Source of the DNA: Helicobacter_D sp964464895 | Lineage (GTDB): Bacteria > Campylobacterota > Campylobacteria > Campylobacterales > Helicobacteraceae | Assembly (NCBI GenBank): GCA_964464895.1 | Contig: CAYXGY010000003.1 | Location: forward strand, 62,001-126,000 | Length of the DNA stretch: 64,000 nt | Direction: 5' to 3' | Shown here: piece after piece, positions 42,286-51,787 of the stretch | Layout of the letters: each line of letters begins with the position of its first letter | How positions within the stretch are numbered: the first letter of the stretch is position 1 | Made by a program: the position numbers and the translations under genes | Notes under the pieces: generated by a model | What the model was told of the DNA's origin: nothing | Seen by the model: the letters and a program-made list of their open reading frames with translations, nothing else | The model's database searches: none

Positions 42286-43947
42286 TTACGCCTCTTTCTC
42301 AAACTTCGTTGCTCTTAGTTTGTCTTTTTCTTCTAGTTCTGCAAATTTTACCATATCTTCTATGCTTCGGATTTTGTATAAACTTGAAGCTATTAGCGTA
42401 GAGTCATTTCCCTTTGTTAGGACAAATGCGATTTTGCCATTTTTAAGCATTTCTTTTTGGATAAACTCTATGCCCAAATCCGCTAAAGATACGATTCTAT
42501 CATCACTTTGTGTTCCTATTTGTGTGAAATCAAGCGCGTTTAGTTCTTCATCATTAAGGTTTTCAGCTTCACTCATTAGGCTTGCTTGTCCGCCTTTTTC
42601 TGTTAGGTTAAACTCTCCATCACTAAAGAATAAATCCTCAAAGCTAAGTTCTAATGTCCTACCAGAATCAAACTTGAGCATAAGCATTCCATTATTATTT
42701 AGCTTCATACCTATTACAGAATCCGTATCCTTTAAGAGATTAGCATATTTTTCTGCAGTAGTCCAATCGTTTAATCCACTATAAAATTCCCTAAACTTCT
42801 CCTCACTAAACTTCATTCCGGTGATGACTTGAAACTCACGCTCAATAGCTAGTTTGTTGCCTCCATTATAATAGTCTTTATACATAGCCAAGAATCGCTC
42901 TTTTTTGTCTGGAACATAAGCTTTGCTCAAATCTCCATTGCGCCCATCATAAGCATTAAACCTTAGCAATTCTAATCTTTTGACTCCATTTGCGCCGATT
43001 TTGTTATAAGCAAGGTTTAAAGAGTTCATAAGGTCGCCATAGACTAATTGTTCTAGCCCACTCTTATCTTTGTAAGTTTTTCTAAAGTCTATCCAGCCAT
43101 TTTCATCGGCATTGTTTTCAATCATTTTTTTAAAACTTGCTATTTGGTCATCATCTAGTCTTTTATAACTTTCTTCGGGACGAAAAAGTGAAGTGCCATT
43201 TGTTATTTTGCCTTGTTTTGTGGGATTGTTTTTGTTCCATTCATCTATATCTTTTTGTGTATTGACAAACTTTGTTAAATCTAATGAATTATACACATCA
43301 GTGAGTTTTAAAATCACTTCTTCACCACTAGAGTTATAGCCTCTAAGTTTCAGCTTATCAAAGAAATCATCTTCAGAATTTAGGATTCCGTCTTGATTAA
43401 CATCTAGGTTTATCAGCTGTCCTACATAGTCTAATGTCCCTACACCATATTGGTCATTATCATCGTCCAAATCCAAAAAGACTTCCATTTGTCCAAAAGG
43501 AGTGTTTAAGTATTTGTCTGCTCCTTTGGCGTTAAGGTAACTAGCTGCTACTCCAGCACTATTGTCAAGCTTCCTATCTGCGGAATATATAGCATATCCA
43601 GAGAAGTTATATTCCATTTCATTTGTGTTCGGGTGATGTCTAACGCTAGTAGAATACAAATTCGGAGTGAAATAGTTTAGCTTTTGGGCGGTTAGTCCAT
43701 AACTAGAATTTAAACCTAAAATATTTTCAACACGCACTCTAACTTGTGTAGCCTTAGCTTCGCGTTCTGCGTTTGCTTGCGCTTCTGCTGCTTTTGCTCT
43801 AGCTTCAGCAGCTTCCCTCTCACGTTGTGGTGCGTTAGCCTCCCATTCTTTGCGCACTGTTTGATATTCTGAATCATTGAGATTCACCACTCTAGCATTT
43901 TCTACTTCTATTTTTGTAGGGATTGGTGTCGCAACTTTGCCTATCAT
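42286..43947 (-). CDS. uncharacterised EF-hand-like protein
   Basis: No specific family is recognised for this 553-residue protein. Residues 40-70 form an Ala/Glu/Arg-rich coiled coil (EREAAEARAKAAEAQANAE). Around 155-200 lie FLDLDDDNDQYG and LDVNQDGILNSEDDF, the second matching the DxNxDGxLxxxD calcium loop of EF-hands or dockerins. No signal peptide or membrane segment is seen. It starts 10 nt after the secreted Cys-rich gene, with AAGGAG upstream, so the two form one unit. A cytoplasmic or flagellar-exported calcium-responsive protein is possible but only inferred. Confidence 0.75.
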   Translation of the reverse strand: MIGKVATPIPTKIEVENARVVNLNDSEYQTVRKEWEANAPQREREAAEARAKAAEAQANAEREAKATQVRVRVENILGLNSSYGLTAQKLNYFTPNLYSTSVRHHPNTNEMEYNFSGYAIYSADRKLDNSAGVAASYLNAKGADKYLNTPFGQMEVFLDLDDDNDQYGVGTLDYVGQLINLDVNQDGILNSEDDFFDKLKLRGYNSSGEEVILKLTDVYNSLDLTKFVNTQKDIDEWNKNNPTKQGKITNGTSLFRPEESYKRLDDDQIASFKKMIENNADENGWIDFRKTYKDKSGLEQLVYGDLMNSLNLAYNKIGANGVKRLELLRFNAYDGRNGDLSKAYVPDKKERFLAMYKDYYNGGNKLAIEREFQVITGMKFSEEKFREFYSGLNDWTTAEKYANLLKDTDSVIGMKLNNNGMLMLKFDSGRTLELSFEDLFFSDGEFNLTEKGGQASLMSEAENLNDEELNALDFTQIGTQSDDRIVSLADLGIEFIQKEMLKNGKIAFVLTKGNDSTLIASSLYKIRSIEDMVKFAELEEKDKLRATKFEKEA

Positions 43948-43957
43948 AATTTCTCCT

Positions 43958-45190
43958 TTATTTTTTCACTCTAAAATCCACTGCAAGAATATTGCCTGTG
44001 GTATCGTCATAATAAATATCAAAATCATTAATTGTAATGATAGATGAACCTATCCCAGCTAGTATTTTATAAGCTTCCAAGCCTAGAATACTAATAGGGA
44101 TACTATTAACCTCTCCTGTGGAGAAAATCAACTTCTCTTTAGTGTTGTAATTATTCATTAAAGCAAACATTGTTTGAATAGTTGGCTCATAAAAAACCTC
44201 TTTGACATTGAGATAGTATTTGTTATCCCCTGCTTCAATATAATTTTGTAAGCTTTTGATATTATATTGCCTTGATTTTAGTTGTGCATCATCTAATGCT
44301 ACACTTGGCGAAAAAGTCTTTTCAACCAAATCCTCATCACTACCATCTTCTGTTTTCCAGCCTACCTGATATTTCTTTACATTTTGAATGGCTTGGACAT
44401 ACACCCATTTATTAAGCGGAATTGGTTTAGTTGTTATGATGTTGTCAAAAGAGGTATTTGTAAGCTTGGTTTTAACGGAAAGCTTTCCTGATTCTAATAC
44501 TTGAAAATTGAAAAAATCGGTTCTATAACCACCCGCTTCGCTATGCACCTCATTTCTATTAAATAATGTAATGGGTGTCGTAAAATATCCCCCGAGCTTT
44601 ATCCATAGTCCAAAGCTATTAGTATAAGGTATACCCCATTCGGAATACTCAGCATTTGCATTGCGCCCACCATTGTAATATACATAGGGACAAACCTTTT
44701 CTGTCTTAAAAGTCTTTGTGGTTGGGTCGTATTTGCTAACTACATAAGTTTTATATTTTGGGCAACATTCAGTTTTGCATTTAGCCTTGCATTCAGGGTC
44801 ATTGCGACATTCAGTTTCACATTCAGGTTCATCACAACTCATTTTCAATTCATCATTGTTAATGACAAGATTGTCTTCTTTTATAATTCCCGGGCTATCG
44901 TTGGTGTATAAAACTATCAAAATAGGATTTCCCGCACTATCACTTAAAGTTAAATACGATTCTGTATTTTCATTAAATACTAAACTACTCCAAGGGTATA
45001 GATTCCCTCCTTTTGCACCTTTTTTCACTTCAAGCGCACTTTTGCTTTCTTTTGGGAAATTTTGTAACGCTTTTTTCGCTTCTACTCCGCTTAAAGGCTC
45101 ACTGATTTGCATTTTGGATTCTGTTTGTGCATAGAGTAACACACTAAAAACACTAGCAAATACTAAACCAAACATTGCTTTTCTTGGCAT
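43958..45190 (-). CDS. uncharacterised secreted Cys-rich protein
   Basis: The 410-residue protein begins with a signal peptide (MFGLVFASVFSVLLYAQ). A Cys cluster near residues 112-136 has eight cysteines in CDEPECETECRNDPECKAK and the following KCKTECC. The rest looks beta-rich, with ITLFNRNEVHSE, FFNFQVLESGKLSV and IPLNKWVYVQAIQN resembling a LamG/concanavalin-like sandwich (tentative). AAGGAGGAG precedes ATG 45190, and the promoter resembles sigma-28 sites. Periplasmic or extracellular location is expected; function unknown. Confidence 0.75.
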   Translation of the reverse strand: MPRKAMFGLVFASVFSVLLYAQTESKMQISEPLSGVEAKKALQNFPKESKSALEVKKGAKGGNLYPWSSLVFNENTESYLTLSDSAGNPILIVLYTNDSPGIIKEDNLVINNDELKMSCDEPECETECRNDPECKAKCKTECCPKYKTYVVSKYDPTTKTFKTEKVCPYVYYNGGRNANAEYSEWGIPYTNSFGLWIKLGGYFTTPITLFNRNEVHSEAGGYRTDFFNFQVLESGKLSVKTKLTNTSFDNIITTKPIPLNKWVYVQAIQNVKKYQVGWKTEDGSDEDLVEKTFSPSVALDDAQLKSRQYNIKSLQNYIEAGDNKYYLNVKEVFYEPTIQTMFALMNNYNTKEKLIFSTGEVNSIPISILGLEAYKILAGIGSSIITINDFDIYYDDTTGNILAVDFRVKK

Positions 45191-45221
45191 TTACTCCTCC
45201 TTGTAATTATAAATTATTTTT

Positions 45222-45250
45222 ATTATATCGGATTCTTTGAGAAAAAGTTA
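45222..45250 (-). promoter_or_regulatory. possible sigma-28-type promoter of the secreted-protein operon
   Basis: On the minus strand TAAC (45250-45247), 15 bases, then CCGATATAAT (45231-45222), against TAAA-N15-GCCGATAA. One mismatch lies in the -35 region, and the -10 also contains TATAAT, so a housekeeping promoter is an equal alternative. A second TATAAT-like box lies nearer the gene. Confidence 0.45.
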
Positions 45251-45321
45251 AGAGAAAGTTATCTTTGAATTTAAGGTGAAGCAAGCTGTCATCTTGGGAG
45301 ATAAAACTAAATTAAAAATAT

Positions 45322-45397
45322 TGGCGACCCTTGGAAGATTTGAACTTCCGTATATGCCGTGAAAGAGCATTATCCTTGGCCACTAGATGAAAGGGTC
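45322..45397 (-). tRNA. tRNA-Glu (anticodon TTC)
   Basis: Read on the minus strand, the acceptor stem GACCCTT/AAGGGTC, discriminator G and encoded CCA enclose 76 nt. The D-arm begins TCATCTAGTGGCC, as in tRNA-Glu. The anticodon loop in GCTCTTTCACGGC gives TTC, reading GAA/GAG. Confidence 0.95.
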
Positions 45398-45483
45398 GTG
45401 CGAATTTTAACATATTTCTTGCAACTTGTATAAAGTTTGTATGCTAAAATTTCGTCTATCTAAAATTTCAAAAAGAGAGAAAA

Positions 45484-46593
45484 ATGTCGTCTATTCCTTA
45501 TGATTTTAGTTGTCAAAACACCACTTTGGTGCATATTTGTTGCAGTGTTGATAGTCATCATTTCCTAACCCAACTACAACAAATCTATCCCAATAAGCAT
45601 TTTTGCGGATTTTTCTATAATCCCAATATCCACCCTTATGAAGAGTATCAACTGCGCCTAGAAGATGTGAAACGTAGTTGTGAAATACTTGGGATTCCGC
45701 TTATCATCGAAGAATATGACGACAAAGAATGGCTAGAAAATACCAAAGGATTAGAAAATGCACCAGAAAAGGGAGAGCGGTGTAGCTTCTGCTTCGACTT
45801 TCGTTTAAGCAAAACAGCACAAATTGCGCAAAAAATACATTGCACAGAATTTACCACCACCCTACTCGCAAGCCCGATGAAATCTCAATCAGAACTTTTT
45901 GCGCAAGGAGAGACGATTGCAAGAAATTGGAATCTTGACTTCTTGCCCCTTGATGTGCGTAGCAAAGGAGGCACAAAAGTGCAAAATGAACTTGCCAAAA
46001 GCGCAAAACTCTACCGCCAAAATTATTGTGGCTGCATTTTTGCCCTCAAAGCCCAACGCAACAAATCCCAAAGAGGCGCGTTAGAACTCCTCTCATCTTT
46101 AAGCGCACCGCAAGGAATCAGAAATCTTCCCTCTTTGCGATTCCACAATTTCCAAACACGTACAAAACTAGAGAAGCAATGCCAACCCTACCAAATCATC
46201 AAACGCAAAGTTTCCCGCTATGTGCTTCTTCAAGGCAAACTCACTTGCCAAGAGCGCACGATTCCTAGTTTCATTTGCAGTTATTCTCTACTCACAAAGC
46301 CTACCAAAGCACGGATAGAATTTTGGCAAAATGGAATCGGATACGCCAACAAAGAGGGGATTTTATTACTCCTTTTTGATGACTTCAAGGCAATTCTAAA
46401 AAAACCTGATTTTGCAACGCTTTTGCGGGAGGGATTGAGCGAGGAAGTGCAACTCTTGCTACGGCAAAAACTCTATCCTTATGGCTTTTTGACTTCTCCG
46501 ATTCTCATTATAGAACAATCCATTCAAGACTTTATGCTTGAGATTTCCTCTATAATGCAAGAAGAAATGCTAGAGGATTTCCTCCCTTTGTAA
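45484..46593 (+). CDS. queH: epoxyqueuosine reductase QueH
   Basis: The 369-residue protein carries the Cys-based metal motifs of QueH: HICCSVDS near residues 18-25, RCSFCFDFRLSKT near 99, and YCGCIFAL near 180. QueH reduces epoxyqueuosine to queuosine in tRNA wobble positions and replaces QueG in many bacteria. The C-terminal 170 residues extend beyond the compact QueH core and are of unknown role. TAAAAT at 45445-45450 is a possible -10 box, and GAGAGAAAA precedes the ATG. Confidence 0.9.
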   Translation: MSSIPYDFSCQNTTLVHICCSVDSHHFLTQLQQIYPNKHFCGFFYNPNIHPYEEYQLRLEDVKRSCEILGIPLIIEEYDDKEWLENTKGLENAPEKGERCSFCFDFRLSKTAQIAQKIHCTEFTTTLLASPMKSQSELFAQGETIARNWNLDFLPLDVRSKGGTKVQNELAKSAKLYRQNYCGCIFALKAQRNKSQRGALELLSSLSAPQGIRNLPSLRFHNFQTRTKLEKQCQPYQIIKRKVSRYVLLQGKLTCQERTIPSFICSYSLLTKPTKARIEFWQNGIGYANKEGILLLLFDDFKAILKKPDFATLLREGLSEEVQLLLRQKLYPYGFLTSPILIIEQSIQDFMLEISSIMQEEMLEDFLPL

Positions 46594-46646
46594 AAAATTG
46601 TCAAAAATGCTAAAATTTTGGCTTAAAATTCGGCAAAGGAATAAAA

Positions 46647-46886
46647 ATGTTTGAACGCATTGACGGAATTTTGCGTGAGATTGAGGAAGCACAAGCGGAG
46701 ATTCAGCTACTTTTAGGAATCGCAAAGATTTCTTTCGTGGATTATATTATGATTAAACGTGGCTCGCAAGATATGCCAGAGGAGCTTGGCGCGTGGAATC
46801 TCCAACAGATTGATAACGAAGTATCCCGCCTCAAAGAAGCGATTGATACACTCAACAAAATCAAAAGAGAAGTCCTCACTTGGTAA
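46647..46886 (+). CDS. small conserved helical protein (DUF2443-like)
   Basis: The 79-residue protein is fully helical in appearance (ILREIEEAQAEIQLLLGIAKI; IDNEVSRLKEAIDTLNKIKR). It resembles the Helicobacter-specific DUF2443 family from memory, with an unknown role. AAAGGAATAAAA precedes the ATG. It lies between queH and the EI24-type membrane gene. Confidence 0.65.
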   Translation: MFERIDGILREIEEAQAEIQLLLGIAKISFVDYIMIKRGSQDMPEELGAWNLQQIDNEVSRLKEAIDTLNKIKREVLTW

Positions 46887-46917
46887 GAATCTCGCAAGAC
46901 TTGACTTAAGGAAAAGA

Positions 46918-47661
46918 ATGCAATCAAAAATGCAAGAACAATTCGCCCATACTAAACACTATTTTATGCTTGCCAAAAAGGACATTTTCACACCCTATTT
47001 ATTGGGGCTTACCTTTTTGCCTTTGTTGATTGCTCTTGCCTTTTGGGGTGCGATTCTTTATTTTTTCGGTAGTAATTGGTATGCAATGCTTTATCATTAC
47101 TTCCACCTAGATTTAAATATTTCTATCGTATGGCTTGCTTGGATTCAAAATAGTTTGGACTATATCATCAAAACAACTATTTTTATTTTTTTGGCTTTTG
47201 CGTTTTTGGTGTTATCACTCTTGCTCACACTGATAATTTGCTCCTTTTTAGCACCTTTTGTCGTTAATTTTGTGCGCAACCAACATTATCCCACCGCCTC
47301 ACTTGATGGTAATACTAATGCAATGGTTTCTCTTTTATCCTTGCTTGGGATTTATTTCTTGTATTTTCTTTTTTTAGTGCTTTTGTTGCCCTTTTATTTC
47401 GTGCCTTTTGTGGGTTCTTTTGTGATTTTATTGCCAAATTTTTGGCTATTTTCTAAAACATTAGTTGCCGATGTAGGGGAAGGAATTTTTGAAAAACACG
47501 AGTTGAAGCGCATTAAGTCGGAGCAAAAAAGCCAAATCCGCAATGTAACTTTGCCCCTATATGGATTAAGCTTGATTCCAATTTTGGGATTCTTTATGCC
47601 TGTGTTTGCACTCACAACCCTAACACATTTGTTTTTTCATCTTAAAAGCAATGATTTCTAA
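46918..47661 (+). CDS. EI24/CysZ-like integral membrane protein
   Basis: This 247-residue protein has several long hydrophobic helices (LGLTFLPLLIALAFWGAIL; IIKTTIFIFLAFAFLVLSLL; YFLYFLFLVLLLPFYF) and the motif FVGSFVILLPNFWLF. ATG 46918 is preferred; the longer frame upstream overlaps the preceding gene out of frame. TTAAGGAAAAG gives its ribosome-binding site. Transport function is uncertain in this family. Confidence 0.7.
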   Translation: MQSKMQEQFAHTKHYFMLAKKDIFTPYLLGLTFLPLLIALAFWGAILYFFGSNWYAMLYHYFHLDLNISIVWLAWIQNSLDYIIKTTIFIFLAFAFLVLSLLLTLIICSFLAPFVVNFVRNQHYPTASLDGNTNAMVSLLSLLGIYFLYFLFLVLLLPFYFVPFVGSFVILLPNFWLFSKTLVADVGEGIFEKHELKRIKSEQKSQIRNVTLPLYGLSLIPILGFFMPVFALTTLTHLFFHLKSNDF

Positions 47662-47670
47662 GGAATGCTA

Positions 47671-49137
47671 ATGGAAATGCAATTACAGATTGAGCGGGCG
47701 ATTCTAAGCTCCATTTTATTTGACCCAGAGCAGTTAGATTTAATTGCGGAATCCCTAGTAGCAGAGGATTTTGCCTACACTCCACACCAAAATATCTTTG
47801 CCGCAATGCTAGAACTCCGCCATACTGACCGCCCTATTGATGAAGAGTTTATCCTCAAGCTTTCAACCAAAACGCGTCCTATCACACAAGAAGAGATTTT
47901 AAATATCCTCACTACAAGTCCCATTAGTGATTTGAAGTCTTATGTCAATGAAGTCTTAGAATCCTCCACCAAACGCAAACTGCATTCCTTTGCAATGAAA
48001 ATCAATCAAAGTGTAACCGATGAGGAAACAAGTTCTAAAGAAATTATAGACTATCTCCAAAGTGAGCTTTACAAGATTACTAATATCCACGATGTGCGAG
48101 GGTTTCGGGATTCCAAAACAATCATTGAATCCACTTTAAAATATGTGGATGAGATGAAAAGACGCGGGAATAATCTTCTCATTGGTGTAGATACAGGCTT
48201 TGCGGGTTTAAACAAAATGACGACAGGCTTTGGCAAAGGTGATTTAATCATTGTCGCGGCGCGTCCTGCAATGGGCAAAACAACGCTTGTATTAAATATG
48301 GCGCAAAAAGCACTAGATACAGGCAGGGGCGTAGCATTTTTTAGTCTTGAAATGCCTGCAGAACAATTAATGCTAAGAATGCTTGCGGCGAAGACTTCTA
48401 TCGCCTTACAAAACTTGCGTGTAGGAAATTTGCAAGATGAGGAATGGAGCAATCTTACGCGAGCAGCAGAAATAATGAGCCAATCCCCTTTGTTTATTGA
48501 TGACAATAGTTTGCTTACAATTCATCAATTAAGAAGTAAGCTTAGAAAAATCAAATCCAAACACCCAGAAATCGGGCTCGCCGTGATTGACTACTTACAG
48601 CTTATGAGCAGTGCAAGCAACAAAGACAGACACCAAGAAGTCAGCGAAATCAGTCGCGGACTTAAGATGATTGCACGCGAATTAGAGATTCCTATTATTG
48701 CACTTTCACAACTAAACCGTAGCCTAGAAAGCAGAAGCGACCGCCGTCCAATGCTTTCAGACTTACGAGAATCAGGCTCTATTGAACAAGACGCGGATAT
48801 TATTTTATTTGTCTATCGCGATGCAGTCTATAAACAAAAAGATGAAAAAGAAAAAGAAGAAGCAGCGAAGAAAGAAAACAAAGAATACAAGAGCACTTAT
48901 GTCCCTCGCAATGAGGAGGAAGCGGAAATCATCATCGGTAAGCAGCGCAATGGTCCTACCGGCGTCGTGAAATTAACCTTTCATAAACACTGCACGCGTT
49001 TTGTGGATTTGGCAGATTCTAACCCCACACTTGAAATCGTTTATGAAAGAACCGCACAAAATACACAAACGCAATTTATACCGCCAGAAAATCCTAAACC
49101 TATGAATCCTAGCCCGATTGATATGCCACAAATTTAA
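47671..49137 (+). CDS. dnaB: replicative DNA helicase
   Basis: The 488-residue hexameric helicase has an N-terminal DnaG-interacting domain (ERAILSSILFDPEQL), the Walker A ARPAMGKTTLVLN near residue 196, Walker B AVIDYLQLM, and LSQLNRSLESRSDRRP. A Lys/Glu-rich insertion (KDEKEKEEAAKKENKEYK) lies before the final GKQRNGPTG. ATG 47671 has AAGGA six bases upstream, better than the ATG at 47665. Confidence 0.95.
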   Translation: MEMQLQIERAILSSILFDPEQLDLIAESLVAEDFAYTPHQNIFAAMLELRHTDRPIDEEFILKLSTKTRPITQEEILNILTTSPISDLKSYVNEVLESSTKRKLHSFAMKINQSVTDEETSSKEIIDYLQSELYKITNIHDVRGFRDSKTIIESTLKYVDEMKRRGNNLLIGVDTGFAGLNKMTTGFGKGDLIIVAARPAMGKTTLVLNMAQKALDTGRGVAFFSLEMPAEQLMLRMLAAKTSIALQNLRVGNLQDEEWSNLTRAAEIMSQSPLFIDDNSLLTIHQLRSKLRKIKSKHPEIGLAVIDYLQLMSSASNKDRHQEVSEISRGLKMIARELEIPIIALSQLNRSLESRSDRRPMLSDLRESGSIEQDADIILFVYRDAVYKQKDEKEKEEAAKKENKEYKSTYVPRNEEEAEIIIGKQRNGPTGVVKLTFHKHCTRFVDLADSNPTLEIVYERTAQNTQTQFIPPENPKPMNPSPIDMPQI

Positions 49138-49153
49138 GTGAAATGCAAAGGTT

Positions 49154-49936
49154 TTAGCTCTTAATTAATTGCACCATTTCTTTAATTGCATTTTCAAGCC
49201 CACTAAAGATTGCGCGTGCAATAATGCTTTGTCCAATGTTAAGCTCAATGATTTCAGGTATAGACAGAATCGGGGCAAGATTAATGTAGTTTAGTCCGTG
49301 CCCTGCAGCAACTTCCAATCCTAAAGATTGCGCCTCTCTTGCGGCATTATGCAAACTTTCTATGGAATCTTGCAATTGCCTCTTTAGTTCTTGTCGTGGT
49401 AACTTTAGCGATTCTATTGCATTGTGCATAGAGGGCAGATTGGAATTTAACATCAAATGCAAATTGGCATAAGAGCCGGTATGTAGCTCTACCATTTGTG
49501 CGCCTACTTCTTTGGAAGCACGGATTTGCTCAAGGTGTGTATCAATAAAGAGCGAAACTTCTACGCCCTTTTCTTTAAAATTGCGCGTAATTTCTGCGAT
49601 TCTCTTTTGATTGTTTAAAATGTCCAATCCTCCCTCTGTCGTAACCTCCGCACGATTTTCAGGCACAAGTGTAATGCGATGGGGTGTCAATTCTAACAAA
49701 TAATCAATAATTTGTGGATTGATAGAACATTCCACATTGACGGGCAAAAAGGAATTTTCACATACGCGTTTGACATCTAAATCGTGCATATGTCTGCGGT
49801 CTTCTCGCAAATGCAAGGTAATTTGGTCTGCGCCAGAACGTTTTGCGATAAAGACTGCCTCTAGTGGGTCAGGGTCATTAATTTTGCGCGCTTGCCTCAA
49901 AGTCGCAATATGGTCAATATTTACTCCAAGTAGCAT
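49154..49936 (-). CDS. pdxJ: pyridoxine 5'-phosphate synthase
   Basis: The 260-residue TIM-barrel enzyme joins 1-deoxyxylulose 5-phosphate with 3-amino-2-oxopropyl phosphate in vitamin B6 synthesis. LGVNIDHIATLRQARK is the N-terminal signature. DQITLHLREDRRHM, TLVPENRAEVTTEGG and VAAGHGLNY follow. It is convergent with dnaB and preceded by AAGG. pdxA, its usual partner, is not next to it here. Confidence 0.95.
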   Translation of the reverse strand: MLLGVNIDHIATLRQARKINDPDPLEAVFIAKRSGADQITLHLREDRRHMHDLDVKRVCENSFLPVNVECSINPQIIDYLLELTPHRITLVPENRAEVTTEGGLDILNNQKRIAEITRNFKEKGVEVSLFIDTHLEQIRASKEVGAQMVELHTGSYANLHLMLNSNLPSMHNAIESLKLPRQELKRQLQDSIESLHNAAREAQSLGLEVAAGHGLNYINLAPILSIPEIIELNIGQSIIARAIFSGLENAIKEMVQLIKS

Positions 49937-50026
49937 TATCGTGCCTTTAAATTGTTTAGGTATAAATTTGGATTCTAACCAAAATTACTTTAAAATAATA
50001 AATTCAAAATTTAAAAGGAACACAAA

Positions 50027-50854
50027 ATGATTATGGTATTTGATTGTGAGACGATTTTAGATACTGCTTTAATCCAAAAAGGATTCCGACAAGAATTTAA
50101 AGTACGCAATATTGACATAGAATCCCTAGATGATTTGGAGATAAGTCAAACAGCAATGGCAATCCAAGAAGAATTAAGCGGTACAGAATTTTTGCCTGTT
50201 TGCTATCATCAAGTTGTGAGCATTGCGGCAGTCTTTTGTGATGACTTTGGACGCTTCATTAAAGTAGGAAACTTTCCAAGCAATGGGACTTCAAAAGAAG
50301 AAAGAGAAAAATCACTCATTCAAGCCTTTTTGGATTACCTCAACAAACACCAACCAAAGCTCGTTAGTTACAATGGGAGGGGATTTGATTTGCCAATGCT
50401 ACTTTTGCGCGCAATGAAATACAAACTCAATGCTAATGCTTATTTTGAAGAAAATAATCCCCAATTCAACAAAAGCAAATGGGAAAATTATCGGCAGCGG
50501 TATTGCGAACGATTCCATACGGATTTGCTAGAAAGCTTAGGGAACTATGGCAGTGTGCGGAATCTTAAACTAGATATATTAGCCAATTTAGTTGGATTTC
50601 CGGGTAAATATGACACGAATGGCAAACAAGTGCTCCAAATGTATTATGCAAGACAGCAAGACAAAATTGATGAATATTGTCAAAGCGATGCTTTAAACAC
50701 CTATGGTTTATATCTTAATTACGAATTGCTCAAGGGAAATTTGACTTTGGAGGATTATCAAAGCATTTTGAATGCTTGGAAAGAAAATTTGCCACAAGAT
50801 AAGGGTTATTATTCTGTATTTTTTGATACAATTAGTGCCCAAATAGAATCTTAA
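50027..50854 (+). CDS. DnaQ-like 3'-5' exonuclease (PolB-type)
   Basis: This 275-residue protein has a DnaQ-fold core: MVFDCETIL at residues 3-11 supplies DxE, KLVSYNGRGFDLPMLLLRAM is the Exo II/III region, and DEYCQSDALNTYGLY completes the catalytic Asp set. It resembles the stand-alone predicted PolB-family exonucleases. AAAGGAAC precedes the ATG. Its role in DNA repair is inferred from the family. Confidence 0.82.
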   Translation: MIMVFDCETILDTALIQKGFRQEFKVRNIDIESLDDLEISQTAMAIQEELSGTEFLPVCYHQVVSIAAVFCDDFGRFIKVGNFPSNGTSKEEREKSLIQAFLDYLNKHQPKLVSYNGRGFDLPMLLLRAMKYKLNANAYFEENNPQFNKSKWENYRQRYCERFHTDLLESLGNYGSVRNLKLDILANLVGFPGKYDTNGKQVLQMYYARQQDKIDEYCQSDALNTYGLYLNYELLKGNLTLEDYQSILNAWKENLPQDKGYYSVFFDTISAQIES

Positions 50855-50870
50855 ACTTAAGGAATGATAA

Positions 50871-51785
50871 ATGTTATCCAAAGACATTGCAAATTTTAGC
50901 GAAATGCGTTATGAGATTCGCGCATATCTGTGCTTTTTGATGCAGCGCAATATCAAAAACTATTTACCCCATATTGAACTAAACAAAATTGTAGATGGGG
51001 TGCAAAAAATAGAAAAAGAAGTAGGGATTTTTGAATTAATCTATGTGTTAGACGCAAGTGGGGCTTTAGTGCTAGATGGAATCTCTAAGGATTCCAAAAT
51101 AGAATGCAAAAAAGGAGAAAATCACAATGAGCGTGCCTACTTTTATCGCGCAATCAAAGAAAAAAAATGTATCTTAACTGACCCTTATCCCTCTTTGGCA
51201 AGCGGAAATCTCGTCATCACCGTGTCTTACCCGCTCTATAATGACAAAGGCGAACTTGCTTATGTCGTTTGTATGGACGTGCGTTTGGAACGTAGTTTGG
51301 AGCTCGTGCGCCCTACACCTTTGTTTGGAATCTCTTTTGCGATTGGCAAATGCGTCTATTTCCTAATGGCTTTGTCGCTCTTTTTGGTTTGCTCCTTATT
51401 GCTTGTTAAGGGAAGTATTAGCCTATGGGAAGCCTTATGCCGCTTTAAAGGCTTGGAAGTTTTGGACATTAAAGATGTCTTTGAGGCTACGATTCTAATT
51501 ACTCTCAGCTTGGCTATCTTTGACCTCGTGCGCGCAATCTTTGAGGAGGAAGTTTTGGGACGTCATAAATCTCAAGATTCTAAAGTCGTGCATAAAACAA
51601 TGACGCGATTCTTAGGCTCTATTGTGATTGCCTTAGCAATTGAATCCCTAATGCTTGTCTTCAAATTTGCCATCACTGCGCCAGAAAAACTACTCTATGC
51701 GGTTTATTTGATTGGGGCGGTTACTTGTTTGCTCGTGGGCTTAGCCTCATATGTCAAACTCACCGCAAGCCTCAAACAAGATTAA
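50871..51785 (+). CDS. membrane protein with a PDC/Cache sensor domain
   Basis: This 304-residue protein has an N-terminal half resembling a PDC sensor fold (LIYVLDASGALVLDGIS, NERAYFYRAIKEKKCILTDPYPS, ITVSYPLYNDKGELAYVVCMDV). It is followed by helices (GKCVYFLMALSLFLVCSLLL; TILITLSLAIFDLVRAIF; IGAVTCLLVGLASYV). No kinase, cyclase or methyl-accepting domain follows, so any signal output is unclear. AAGGAATG precedes the start, and it lies 3 bases before hisH. Confidence 0.7.
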   Translation: MLSKDIANFSEMRYEIRAYLCFLMQRNIKNYLPHIELNKIVDGVQKIEKEVGIFELIYVLDASGALVLDGISKDSKIECKKGENHNERAYFYRAIKEKKCILTDPYPSLASGNLVITVSYPLYNDKGELAYVVCMDVRLERSLELVRPTPLFGISFAIGKCVYFLMALSLFLVCSLLLVKGSISLWEALCRFKGLEVLDIKDVFEATILITLSLAIFDLVRAIFEEEVLGRHKSQDSKVVHKTMTRFLGSIVIALAIESLMLVFKFAITAPEKLLYAVYLIGAVTCLLVGLASYVKLTASLKQD

Positions 51786-51787
51786 AT

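Noticed and set aside
48830..48900. A-rich stretch in dnaB as a slippage site
   Set aside because: The runs are short and encode a Lys/Glu-rich loop in an essential gene, with the frame intact.
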